Shown here piece after piece: positions 1-7,203 of a stretch of 34,629 nucleotides of DNA. Numbering within the stretch: the first letter of the stretch is position 1; each line of letters begins with the position of its first letter. A model generated the notes under the pieces. The model ran no database searches, had not been told where the DNA came from, and worked only from the letters and a program-made list of their open reading frames with translations. The position numbers and the translations under genes were made by a program. Source of the DNA: Geminocystis sp050753365 (GTDB lineage: Bacteria > Cyanobacteriota > Cyanobacteriia > Cyanobacteriales > Cyanobacteriaceae); NCBI RefSeq assembly GCF_050753365.1, contig NZ_JBLZFY010000042.1, positions 1 through 34,629 on the forward strand. The letters are read 5' to 3'.

Positions 1-83
1 TTAATCATTGTTTTAGGCAAATTTAATTTTTAACCTAGATTGATATTAACATAAGTTTTTTGATTTGTACAAATAAATCTGGA

Positions 84-152
84 CGGCAATTCATCCCACA
101 CTGATTGTGTGGGTATTTCTTAACGAAAAATACAGTGTGGGGCTTCTTGCCG
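84..152. repeat. IS200/IS605-like nested palindrome
   Basis: An outer stem CGGCAA (84-89) pairs with TTGCCG (147-152). Inside it, CCCACACTG (95-103) can pair either with GTGTGGG (107-113) or with CAGTGTGGG (133-141), so two inner folds compete. Cyanobacterial IS200/IS605 (TnpB) element ends often carry this kind of CCCACAC hairpin next to a GGCAATTCATC-like segment. No transposase gene is attached, so this is probably an orphan end or remnant. The IS assignment comes from family resemblance, not a match I could run. Confidence 0.4.
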
Positions 153-202
153 AAGAAAAGCTAAAGCAAAATAGATTGGACTTCTCCATTAATTAAGATT
201 TT

Positions 203-226
203 AAGGGCTTCAGCCCTTACTACGAA
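203..226. repeat. Small palindromic dispersed repeat
   Basis: AAGGGCT (203-209) and AGCCCTT (212-218) form a hairpin with a two-base loop, followed by ACTACGAAC. Hairpins of this 'gggcttcagccctt-actacgaac' style are common intergenic repeats in cyanobacteria. The copy at 827-879 shares the TAGTA/TACTA flank theme. Confidence 0.5.
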
Positions 227-239
227 CCAATTAAAAATA

Positions 240-380
240 ATTTTTGGAGTACCACCTGTAGAAATGAAACAAGGATTATCAGAAATTGCCATCGATGGGG
301 GAAAAGTGAGAGATGAAGTCAAAGGAAACCCAAGCTATTGGCAAGATTACAGAATTAAGAATTTAATTGATACCTTTTGA
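240..380 (+). pseudogene. Transposase relic (ISKra4-like fragment)
   Basis: An open frame reads IFGVPPVEMKQGLSEIAIDG and continues GKVRDEVKGNPSYWQDYRIK to a stop at 378-380. The signature 'IDGGKVR...W.DY' resembles the central part of ISKra4-family transposases, where an S/A-IDGG-[KR]-V-R segment precedes a W-[RQ]-[DE]-Y motif. Only about 45 residues remain, with no proper start and no inverted repeats found, so the fragment is not functional. Its 3' end lies opposite the end of the antitoxin gene at 355-534. The family call is by eye and moderate to weak. Confidence 0.4.
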
Positions 381-534
381 CAAGTTTTAAACCTTTTAAA
401 TCGGCGGAAATAGGTTGATTATCTATATCAGTAAGAGCATTTTTTTCTATCTCCTCATCTGACATATTATTAATTTTATTCCAGTCTGTTAAATCTGTTA
501 AATTATTTACTTTTTTTATACTAATTTTGTTCAT
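355..534 (-). CDS. Putative BrnT-partner antitoxin, possibly truncated
   Basis: A 59-residue protein encoded directly downstream of a BrnT-type toxin and overlapping its end by 14 bases, the usual toxin-antitoxin layout. I start at the ATG at 534 (MNKISIKKVNN) rather than further upstream because GGGAAGAAAG precedes it at reasonable spacing. The motif DWNKINNMSDEEIEKNALTD is typical of cyanobacterial antitoxins of BrnT-like or RelE-like toxins ('D-W-...-M-S/T-D-E-E-I'). Such antitoxins usually run on for 20-40 more residues with a DNA-binding part. Here the frame ends with KRYQLNS inside sequence that on the other strand is a transposase relic, so the C-terminus may have been lost or replaced by the insertion. 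Confidence 0.6.
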   Translation of the reverse strand: MNKISIKKVNNLTDLTDWNKINNMSDEEIEKNALTDIDNQPISADLKGLKLVKRYQLNS

Positions 535-790
535 AAATTTTTCTTTCTTCCCTAGTTGATTTTCTCGCACTGATTAATCTAATTACGTTATTTCTTATAG
601 TATAAACCACTGTTAAAGTTTGATTTTTTGTAATACCAATAGCGATAAATCTTTCTTCTCCATAATCATAACGATGATCTTCAAATTCTACAGTATAATT
701 TTCAAAAACTTTACAGGCTAAAACAAAATCTATACCATGTTTTCTTAGATTAGATTGACGTTTATTTTCATCCCATTCAAATTCTAACAC
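521..790 (-). CDS. brnT: BrnT family type II toxin
   Basis: An 89-residue protein of the normal BrnT length. BrnT toxins are RelE-fold ribonucleases that inhibit growth and are neutralised by a co-encoded antitoxin. Family features visible are the opening FEWDENKRQSNLRKHGIDF, the FEDHRYDYGEERFIAIG block with R/H/E residues of the expected active-site region, and the ending LISARKSTREERKIYE. The start is a GTG at 790 preceded by a strong AAGGAG ribosome binding site about 11 bases upstream; an overlapping ATG is out of frame. The antitoxin frame follows with a 14-base overlap, implying translational coupling and autoregulation as in other BrnTA modules (known for the family, not visible here). 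Confidence 0.85.
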   Translation of the reverse strand: MLEFEWDENKRQSNLRKHGIDFVLACKVFENYTVEFEDHRYDYGEERFIAIGITKNQTLTVVYTIRNNVIRLISARKSTREERKIYEQN

Positions 791-826
791 ATTAAAATTT
801 ACTCCTTTTCATTGACACAAAGATAA

Positions 827-879
827 GTTTGTAGTAAGCCTTTTAAGGCTTTGACATCGCTAAAGCGACTACTACAAAC
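827..879. repeat. Nested palindromic repeat between brnT and pheT
   Basis: The outer arms GTTTGTAGTA (827-836) and TACTACAAAC (870-879) are perfect inverted repeats. They enclose two smaller hairpins, AGCCTTTTAAGGCT (837-850) and CGCTAAAGCG. It sits just 3' of the pheT stop and could end transcription there, but there is no clear T-run. It is a known style of dispersed cyanobacterial palindrome. Confidence 0.6.
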
Positions 880-889
880 AAAGGATTTA

Positions 890-3394
890 TTAACTGCGTA
901 AAGTTACAGCAAATTGTTTAGTTAAAGCATCCCGAATTTTGTTATGAATAGGATCAACATCACTATCTTTTAATGTACCGTCGATCGAGCGGTAAACTAA
1001 ATTAAAGGCTAAACTACGCTTTCCTTCCTCTACATTTGCACCTTTATATTCATCGAATAACTTGACATCCACAAGGGTTTTTCCTCCTGCTTTACGCATA
1101 GCGTTGGTAATTTCCGTAACGGTGAGATTAACGTCAGCAAAGAAAGCTAAATCTCGATCGACGGCAGGATAGGTAGAATAAGGTTTAAAAGTAGGTGTTT
1201 TTAGGTATTTTTGGTCTAAATAAGCGATTAATGGTTCTAATTGAATTTCAAATCCATAGACACTATCAGGGAAATCTTTTTCTTGACGCAGTTGAGGGTG
1301 AAGTTGTCCAAAAACGCCGATTTTAGTCTTATTTAACCATAAACTAGCAGTTCGCCCCGGATGTAGTCGTTTATCTTCAGAATAGGCTTGATAGGTAATC
1401 GGTGCTTTTAAATCCTTGAATAAACTCTCTAAAATACCCTTTGCTTGATACCACGTCAGGGGTTGGGGTTTACCGCTAGTTGTCCAGATACCATCGGTAT
1501 ATAAATTACCGCCTAAAATGCCTCCTAAAGCGTCTCCTTCCCTCATGTTTTCATCTTCGAGCCAAAAAACTCGTCCAATCTCAAAACCTTTCAAATAGCC
1601 GTTTCCTTGGGCGTGGTTAAATTCAAAGGCATTAATTAAACCGTCAATCAAGTTACTACGAAGGGCGGAATATTCAGAAAAGAGGGGATTAGCGATTTTA
1701 ACGGAAGCTTTTTCGGGAGAAACGAGGGAATACTGCACTAATTCCGTCAAGCCTAAACCCTGCAAACAACGGCGGATGTGACGTTGAATTTGATAGGAAG
1801 AAGGAATATAACCGACTTGGGATTGTGCAGGTAAAGTATCAGTAAAATGATCATAACCGTATAAACGAGCGACTTCTTCGATTAAGTCGATTTCCCTCTC
1901 TAAATCACGATAGCGGTAGGAAGGCACAGTAACAAGCCATGTAATGGGAGATTGTGTCTTAATTTGCAACTTACAGCCCAAATCTTCTAAAATTCTGACA
2001 ACATCATCGGGAGATATATCTTGTAAACCTTCCCCCTTCTCTAAGGGAGAGATTACCTTACCTAAAACTTGATGAACTCGATCGAGCCTCAATTCGATAG
2101 TATTAGTAAGGGTATCAGGGCGATTATCCGCCATCGCTTGGGCGACAACTTCCCCTCCAGCCAACTCAAGGATAAGAGAAACAGCACGATTTAAGGCTTT
2201 TTCCAACTCCACTTGGTTAACACCTCTTTCGTAACGAGTAGAGGCTTCCGTGCGAATACCTTGACTTTTAGCACTTCGGCGAATGGGTACAGGCTCAAAT
2301 AAGGCAGCTTCGAGTAAAATATGTTGGGTGTTATCATCAACTTCGCTATCTTCTCCTCCCATGACACCTGCTAAAGCAACGGGATGATTATTAGCGGTAA
2401 TGAGCAAGTTTTGAGGGTTAAGGGTGCGTTTTTGCCCATCTAAGGTGGTTAAGGTTTCATTTTCTTGGGCAAATCTAACATCAATAGTCAATTCTTCAGC
2501 GTTGGTAAGATTATATAACTTAGTTCGATCGAAAGCGTGTAAAGGTTGCCCCCATTCGAGGAGGATATAGTTAGTTATATCGACAACGTTGTTAATGGGG
2601 CGCACTCCTGCGGATTCTAAACGCCACTGCAACCAGACAGGAGAAGGGGCGATTTTAACATTTTCTATGATTGTAGCAATATAAGCGCTACTAGCAGAAC
2701 TTTCTTCGATCGAAACCCCCCTTAATCCCCCCTTAGTAATGGGGGAAATGGTATCAACATCTGTCAATCCTCTGGGAGACTCCCCTCCTAGATAGGAGGG
2801 GGTGGGGGGGGGTTCAATGAGGGGAAGGTGTAACTCTCCACCAGTTAAGGCAGACACTTCTCTGGCAACTCCTACCATACTTAAAGCATCGGCACGGTTA
2901 GCGGTGGCGGTGATGTCTAAAATTACGTCATCTAAGCCTAAAAGGGGGCGAATATCTTGCCCTACTTGCAAATCTCCTTCTAAGATTTTGATGCCTTCGC
3001 TTTCCTTCGCCAAGCCTAATTCTGCTAATGAGCAAATCATGCCCTTACTTTCTACTCCCCTTAATTTGGTGGGTTTGAGTTTTAAGTCAATTTTGGGTAA
3101 ATAACTCCCCAAGGTGGCAACGGGTACAAATATGTCTTTTCTAACGTTGGGCGCACCGCAGACGATTTGGGAGGGGGTTTCGCCACCAATATCCACTTTA
3201 CATACACTGAGTTTATCAGCGTTGGGATGTCGATCGCACTCTAACACCCTACCGACTACGACACCATCTGCCCATTTTCTTTTATCTTCCATGTCTTCCA
3301 CTTCAAAACCTGCAACTGTCAAGATTTTTGCCAATTCTTCAGGAGTGATGGTGATGTCAACTAATTCTTTTAACCAATTAAATGAGATACGCAT
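890..3394 (-). CDS. pheT: Phenylalanine-tRNA ligase beta subunit
   Basis: An 834-residue beta chain of the cytoplasmic alpha2-beta2 enzyme that charges tRNA-Phe. The N-terminus MRISFNWLKELVDI leads into the EMAP/OB-type tRNA-binding domain (about 40-150, with the ICSLAELGL segment). B3/B4 editing-type sequence follows (about 230-400, with RPINNVVDITNY and GQPLHAFD), then the B5 domain (about 430-510) and the catalytic-like core. A C-terminal FDX-ACB anticodon-binding domain (about 740-834, KPYSTYPAVDRDLAFF) ends the protein. No pheS lies next to it, as is usual in cyanobacteria. Oddities: two stretches (residues about 193-227 and 445-460) look like translated palindromic repeats inserted in frame, and the first includes a C9 tract. 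Apart from these the protein appears intact. Confidence 0.97.
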   Translation of the reverse strand: MRISFNWLKELVDITITPEELAKILTVAGFEVEDMEDKRKWADGVVVGRVLECDRHPNADKLSVCKVDIGGETPSQIVCGAPNVRKDIFVPVATLGSYLPKIDLKLKPTKLRGVESKGMICSLAELGLAKESEGIKILEGDLQVGQDIRPLLGLDDVILDITATANRADALSMVGVAREVSALTGGELHLPLIEPPPTPSYLGGESPRGLTDVDTISPITKGGLRGVSIEESSASSAYIATIIENVKIAPSPVWLQWRLESAGVRPINNVVDITNYILLEWGQPLHAFDRTKLYNLTNAEELTIDVRFAQENETLTTLDGQKRTLNPQNLLITANNHPVALAGVMGGEDSEVDDNTQHILLEAALFEPVPIRRSAKSQGIRTEASTRYERGVNQVELEKALNRAVSLILELAGGEVVAQAMADNRPDTLTNTIELRLDRVHQVLGKVISPLEKGEGLQDISPDDVVRILEDLGCKLQIKTQSPITWLVTVPSYRYRDLEREIDLIEEVARLYGYDHFTDTLPAQSQVGYIPSSYQIQRHIRRCLQGLGLTELVQYSLVSPEKASVKIANPLFSEYSALRSNLIDGLINAFEFNHAQGNGYLKGFEIGRVFWLEDENMREGDALGGILGGNLYTDGIWTTSGKPQPLTWYQAKGILESLFKDLKAPITYQAYSEDKRLHPGRTASLWLNKTKIGVFGQLHPQLRQEKDFPDSVYGFEIQLEPLIAYLDQKYLKTPTFKPYSTYPAVDRDLAFFADVNLTVTEITNAMRKAGGKTLVDVKLFDEYKGANVEEGKRSLAFNLVYRSIDGTLKDSDVDPIHNKIRDALTKQFAVTLRS
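2018..2060. repeat. Repeat-derived insertion 2 inside pheT
   Basis: The DNA contains CTTCCCCCTTCTCTAAGGGAGAG, a palindrome-rich stretch of the type dispersed in cyanobacterial genomes. On the minus strand it is read as SPLEKGEGLQDI (PheT residues about 447-459), between QVLGKVI and SPDDVVRILEDLGC. In ordinary PheT proteins that junction is continuous. The reading frame is preserved, so the repeat is translated. Confidence 0.5.
2713..2815. repeat. Repeat-derived insertion 1 inside pheT
   Basis: This stretch contains the perfect palindrome CCCCTCCTA (2782-2790) / TAGGAGGGG (2793-2801), a CCCCCTTAGTAATGGGGG hairpin and a run of nine G (2804-2812). This is the composition of the C/G-rich dispersed palindromes of cyanobacteria. 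Read on the minus strand it encodes about 34 residues including PPPTPSYLGGESPRGL and SPITKGGLRG. It lies between LTGGELHLPLIE and the B3/B4 domain, where other PheT proteins have a short linker. Confidence 0.6.
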
Positions 3395-3563
3395 TTTTCA
3401 ATATTCAAGTTACTCTACATAAGCTAATCTCTTATTATCAATGAATTTCTGTCATGAGTAAACCGCCAATGTGTTAAAACTATGAGGTACAATTCTCTGT
3501 ATTTTTCGTGCCTGTTGTCTCCTAACTCTTATCTTCTTAATCAAATTAATCAAAAGACTTTTT

Positions 3564-4433
3564 CTAACTAATTTCTTCTTCTTGCCAGTTTTCTTCATTC
3601 CAGTCGATCGAATCGGGGGGTAATTCTCCATTATGATTAGAGATATTGTCGTCATCCTCTAGCCACTCTTCCCAATCGTCATCATTAGTTTCTAAATCGG
3701 GAGAGACTCCTTCACTATCCATAGCAATGGCTTCAGAAACAATCGCTTCGGCTTCTGGCATTTCATCCATTAAGTCATCCCAGTCTCCTTCTGGAGATTC
3801 TTCTTCTTCTACAATATCATCATCAGAAGTTGAGATAATTTCTTCTTCTTCTCCCATCTCAAAAGATTCATCTTCGGTTTCTTCTTCGGTAGAAAAAGAG
3901 TCTTCCATGTCGTTATCTAAATCATCTATCCAATTTTCTGAAGTTTCATTGTCAAAGTTTTCGCTGTCTTTTTCGTCTATGGATTCGTCTTCAAAAAAAG
4001 AGTTTTCTTCTTCTATAGATTCTTCTTCAAATAAGGCATTTTCTTCTTCTACTTCGTCAGCAAAATCTTCTGCTGATTGGTTTAAATCTTCATCAGCATA
4101 TCCTAAAGACTCTAGTTCGATCGAACTGCCATTAATAATCTGAAAAATTTTAACTAAAGTTTCCCTATTTTTATCCCAAATATCATAGATATTATCTAAT
4201 TGTTGTTTATGAAAATTTATGGCATAACTTTTTTGAGTCAGTAAACTTTGATCATTAATTTGAGTGTTTAAACCCTTGATTAAATCAATTTCTGTTTCAA
4301 TGCTAGAAATAATGTCTTGATCTTCAGTGCGAGTTGTTAACTTAATTTTTAAGCTATTACTTAAGGCAAATAATAAACCTTGAGATAATTTTTTTTTCTC
4401 GATTAAGTCTTTGATTTTATCGTAGCTATTCAT
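3564..4433 (-). CDS. Cyanobacterial protein of unknown function with a long acidic tail
   Basis: A 289-residue protein I do not recognise by name. The first 105 residues (MNSYDKIKDLIEKKKLSQGL onwards) look helical and align by eye with the next gene upstream: short N-terminal helix, 'LSQGLLFALSNSLKIKLTT', then a helix that includes HKQQLDNIYDIWDKNRETLV. Residues about 110-289 are extremely rich in Asp, Glu and Ser, with recurring tryptophans in acidic context (DWDDLMDEM, DDDWEEWLEDDD, SIDWNEENWQEEE). Such tails are usually disordered and may bind basic partners or divalent ions; that is inference. The gene follows its paralogue by 54 bases on the same strand and is probably co-transcribed. 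There is no signal peptide or membrane segment. Confidence 0.75.
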   Translation of the reverse strand: MNSYDKIKDLIEKKKLSQGLLFALSNSLKIKLTTRTEDQDIISSIETEIDLIKGLNTQINDQSLLTQKSYAINFHKQQLDNIYDIWDKNRETLVKIFQIINGSSIELESLGYADEDLNQSAEDFADEVEEENALFEEESIEEENSFFEDESIDEKDSENFDNETSENWIDDLDNDMEDSFSTEEETEDESFEMGEEEEIISTSDDDIVEEEESPEGDWDDLMDEMPEAEAIVSEAIAMDSEGVSPDLETNDDDWEEWLEDDDNISNHNGELPPDSIDWNEENWQEEEIS

Positions 4434-4487
4434 TATGAAATTTGCTCCTTTATTATAAAAATATTTATGATTAATCTCAAGATTTTT

Positions 4488-4817
4488 TTAATTTAATTCG
4501 TTTAAATTATCTTGCAACAAAGTAAACATTTTTTGTAAACTTTGAACATTTTGTAAAATCTTTTCATGGGCTTTTTCTACTTCCTGAAAATGTATTTTTT
4601 TGAGATGTTCATTATTTTTTTGATGATCGATTTGATGATCTATTTCATTGTTTAATAAATCCAAATTACTACGATAACATTGAGAGTGGGATAAAGCATC
4701 GCTATCGTTAACAGTGGTAACAATTTCTAATTTCATGGCTTCAGCCATAGCCATAGCCATAGCTGTTTCTATATTTCCCTCTCTGATTTTGGCTTTGACT
4801 TCTTCGATTTTGCTCAT
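4488..4817 (-). CDS. Short paralogue of the acidic-tail protein, unknown function
   Basis: A 109-residue, largely helical protein beginning MSKIEEVKAKIREGNIETAM. It shares with the downstream 289-residue protein the layout of short helix, 'AMAMAEAMKLEIVTTV', Q-rich middle, and a helix with 'EKAHEKILQNVQSLQKMFTLLQ', but it lacks the acidic extension. An Ala-Met repeat (AMAMAMAEAM) arises from a repeated 'catagc' DNA motif near 4741-4762. The pair looks like a tandem duplication in which one copy gained or lost the tail. No catalytic motif is visible; a coiled-coil or adaptor role is only a guess. Confidence 0.7.
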   Translation of the reverse strand: MSKIEEVKAKIREGNIETAMAMAMAEAMKLEIVTTVNDSDALSHSQCYRSNLDLLNNEIDHQIDHQKNNEHLKKIHFQEVEKAHEKILQNVQSLQKMFTLLQDNLNELN

Positions 4818-4878
4818 TATGAATAGATAACCTCAATTTTTTCTTTCAATTAGCTTAACTCAATTTTTCCCTAATAAT

Positions 4879-5463
4879 TTACCAAAAATTACTAACTTTA
4901 TAATTAAATTCCTCTAACATGGTTCGCAGTAAAGGCAAACTTAATCCAATCACGTTACTATGACAACCGATTATCTTATCAATAAATAAGCCTCCTTTCC
5001 CTTCTAAGGCAAAACTACCAGCACATTTGAGGGGTTCTCCTGTACTAACGTATGTTTCGATCGAACTGTCATCAATATTAGCAAAATAAACTTCTGTGAT
5101 ACCACAACGAATGATCTCCCGATTTTTGTCAGTATCAATTAAAGCATGACCAGTATATAATTTGCCTACTTTACCCCTCATGTTTTGCCATCGATCGATC
5201 GCTATACTAGGATTATCAGGTTTACCGTAAATTTCTCCATTCACTTTTAAGACAGAATCACAGCCTAACACTAAAGCCGAAGGGTGATTATAGGCAACAG
5301 TTTGAGCTTTTTTCAAGGCTAAAGTATTGACTAATTCTTGAGTATCCGTGAGATTAATCAAAGATTCATCAAAATTACTACTTTCAACAATGGGTTGAAT
5401 ACCTACCATATTTAAAAGTTTTAATCGTGCTGGAGATGCTGATGCTAGAACAAATTTAATCAT
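4879..5463 (-). CDS. maf: Maf family nucleoside triphosphate pyrophosphatase
   Basis: A 194-residue protein of normal Maf length. Maf proteins hydrolyse dTTP/UTP or modified nucleotides to monophosphate plus pyrophosphate and are linked to septum inhibition and house-cleaning. Visible motifs are the N-terminal substrate loop LASASPARLKLL, the DES motif near residue 32, the catalytic-base region LVLGCDSVL with its Asp, GKPDN, and the C-terminal GGLFIDKIIGCHSNVIGLSL. Substrate subtype cannot be fixed from sequence by eye. The ATG at 5463 lies three bases from six copies of a GAAGAAT tandem repeat, so there is no Shine-Dalgarno sequence; translation may be SD-independent, as is common in cyanobacteria. 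Confidence 0.93.
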   Translation of the reverse strand: MIKFVLASASPARLKLLNMVGIQPIVESSNFDESLINLTDTQELVNTLALKKAQTVAYNHPSALVLGCDSVLKVNGEIYGKPDNPSIAIDRWQNMRGKVGKLYTGHALIDTDKNREIIRCGITEVYFANIDDSSIETYVSTGEPLKCAGSFALEGKGGLFIDKIIGCHSNVIGLSLPLLRTMLEEFNYKVSNFW

Positions 5464-5465
5464 GA

Positions 5466-5507
5466 GAAGAATGAAGAATGAAGAATGAAGAATGAAGAAT
5501 GAAGAAT
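5466..5507. repeat. Heptanucleotide tandem repeat (STRR), 6 x GAAGAAT
   Basis: Six perfect head-to-tail copies of GAAGAAT end next to the maf start codon. Such heptamer STRRs are known in cyanobacteria and vary in copy number. Here the array occupies the whole 5' untranslated region nearest maf. Confidence 0.9.
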
Positions 5508-5686
5508 AGTTTTAGCCCTTCATCAATAACCCACAATGTAATAAATGAATCTGTTGACGAAACAATTTGTTACAGAAAGTTTGACAAAACCAAAGACTTG
5601 TACTACAAAACAATCTAGGGAATATCTCGTAACTCGCAAAGAAATAAATTTCATTGCTAATAGCTACCGTCTGCTAAAGCGAATTT

Positions 5687-5742
5687 ATTCACTATGAACT
5701 ATCCACCATTCACTATTCATTATTCACTATTAATGATTCACT
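5687..5742. repeat. Degenerate ATTCACT heptamer repeats
   Basis: Interrupted copies of ATTCACT/ATTCATT lie between the divergent maf and collagen-like genes. The rest of this intergenic stretch (5508-5772) holds no gene or clear promoter that I can support. Confidence 0.7.
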
Positions 5743-5772
5743 ATATGATAGAGTTTTAAGGATAATTTCGGT

Positions 5773-7188
5773 GTGATGATTATGGCTTGGTTCGCTAAAA
5801 TTTCTTTGACAGTATTATTTTTATTTCTTCCCAATCCATTTACTTCTTTTTCCCCAAAATCTGCTCTTTGTTTTTTAACGGCTTCTGCTAATCAAATTGT
5901 GGGTTTTGGAAAAGATGGTAAAGAAGGTATAGACGGTAAAGATGGAAGTAGAGGGAGAGATAGTGAAGCCTTAACTATTTTTGCGGATGGTTCACCTCTT
6001 AATCTTAATCTATCAGGACAACAAGGCACAGCAGGAGAAAACGGAGGATTCGGTGAAAATGCCCTCTGTGATAACCAGCCTATCAATGTTAATTATAATC
6101 TTGTGGGTGCTAATGGAGGAGAAGGCGGTAGCGGTGGTAATGGGGGAGATGGTGGCAATGGTGGTTCTTTAACTATCTATGCTACGGATAGAAACTTTTT
6201 GCGACAAATTTATGTTTCTGGTGGTGGTGGCAAAGGAGGAAGCCCAGGTGAAGGTGGTAGAGGAGGGCAAGGTTGTCAATGTCCTCAACCCTATTGGACG
6301 GTAGAATCTTGTACTGGGCGCCCCGGTTCACCTGACTATAGTTGTGGTACTAAAGAGTTTAGGTGTATCAATGGGGAAACAGGGAAAAATGGTCGATCGG
6401 GACGCACTGGCAGAGACGGTAAATTAGGGAGTTTGACTTTAATTAATACAAATCAACCCCTACCGCCCGATCGATTGACAGGTTCTGTTACGATGAATGA
6501 GTTAAAAAATCGTGGTTTTAGTTTATCAAAAAATGTTTGGGAAAGCCGTACTGGGGCGGTTAATTTATTTGCTTCTGGTTCTATTATTGATGATCAATAC
6601 TTAGAGTTAGTGGAAAGGGTAGAAAATGCTGTGGTGCTGATTTGGAATGCCCCTCAAGTTTTCGCTCCTTTTGGAGAACAAATTGTGACTCTTAATCTAC
6701 AAGACGATCGAAATGTAAATATGACTTTTCCTCAAGATTTGTGGTTAGAAACCAATGTTTTACAGAGAAATAATGTCACAGAATTATATGTATTTAACGC
6801 CATCAGAGCGCAGGATGCGGTTCGTTTGAAAAGTAATGGTATTAGGGAATTTGGGCAAAACCTACAATTTGAAATTGTGGACGAAGCCCAACAATCGGAC
6901 ATCATTGCCACAGATTTTTATATTCGATATAGCGTGTCTAATTCTCCTGAAGCTCGTTTACGTCCTGTCAGTGACTATACTTTACGTTTTGAAGGAGAAA
7001 TCCCCCCTCAATTTGTTCGTTATGCTAATAATCGTTTTATCCTTGATATTGGTCAATTATCGATCGATCCCCGTCATTTAGACATCGGTAGAGCAGTGCA
7101 AATACAGATTGAAGCCAAGCGTACTTTTAGCAACTATACCGCCACTCAAACCCTTGTAGAAAGAACAATTCTCGGACCCTTTAAGTAG
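5773..7188 (+). CDS. Secreted collagen-like, glycine-rich protein with a cysteine cluster
   Basis: A 471-residue protein I do not recognise by name. Residues 5-40 form a hydrophobic export signal ending in ALCFLTASAN. Two runs of six perfect collagen-type Gly-X-Y triplets occur at residues 46-63 (GKDGKEGIDGKDGSRGRD) and 201-218 (GETGKNGRSGRTGRDGKL). Between them are Gly/Asn-rich loops (113-131 and 150-167) and a cysteine cluster at 168, 170, 180, 191 and 198, which suggests disulfides outside the cytoplasm. The C-terminal half (about 220-471) is non-repetitive and beta-rich. A surface or extracellular-matrix role is inferred. AAGGAT about 8 bases upstream supports the ATG at 5773; the ATG at 5782 is also possible. 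The next gene starts 15 bases after the stop. Confidence 0.8.
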   Translation: MMIMAWFAKISLTVLFLFLPNPFTSFSPKSALCFLTASANQIVGFGKDGKEGIDGKDGSRGRDSEALTIFADGSPLNLNLSGQQGTAGENGGFGENALCDNQPINVNYNLVGANGGEGGSGGNGGDGGNGGSLTIYATDRNFLRQIYVSGGGGKGGSPGEGGRGGQGCQCPQPYWTVESCTGRPGSPDYSCGTKEFRCINGETGKNGRSGRTGRDGKLGSLTLINTNQPLPPDRLTGSVTMNELKNRGFSLSKNVWESRTGAVNLFASGSIIDDQYLELVERVENAVVLIWNAPQVFAPFGEQIVTLNLQDDRNVNMTFPQDLWLETNVLQRNNVTELYVFNAIRAQDAVRLKSNGIREFGQNLQFEIVDEAQQSDIIATDFYIRYSVSNSPEARLRPVSDYTLRFEGEIPPQFVRYANNRFILDIGQLSIDPRHLDIGRAVQIQIEAKRTFSNYTATQTLVERTILGPFK

Positions 7189-7203
7189 GCGTTGCTTAAA
7201 TCT

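Noticed and set aside
2802..3422. Two plus-strand open frames opposite pheT
   Set aside because: They lie wholly or almost wholly antisense to the well-conserved pheT coding sequence and show no domain features.
3646..4143. A 165-codon plus-strand frame very rich in serine
   Set aside because: It is the antisense shadow of the Asp/Glu codons of the acidic-tail gene; GAA/GAT/GAG read backwards give Ser-type codons. It has no start context and no homology features.
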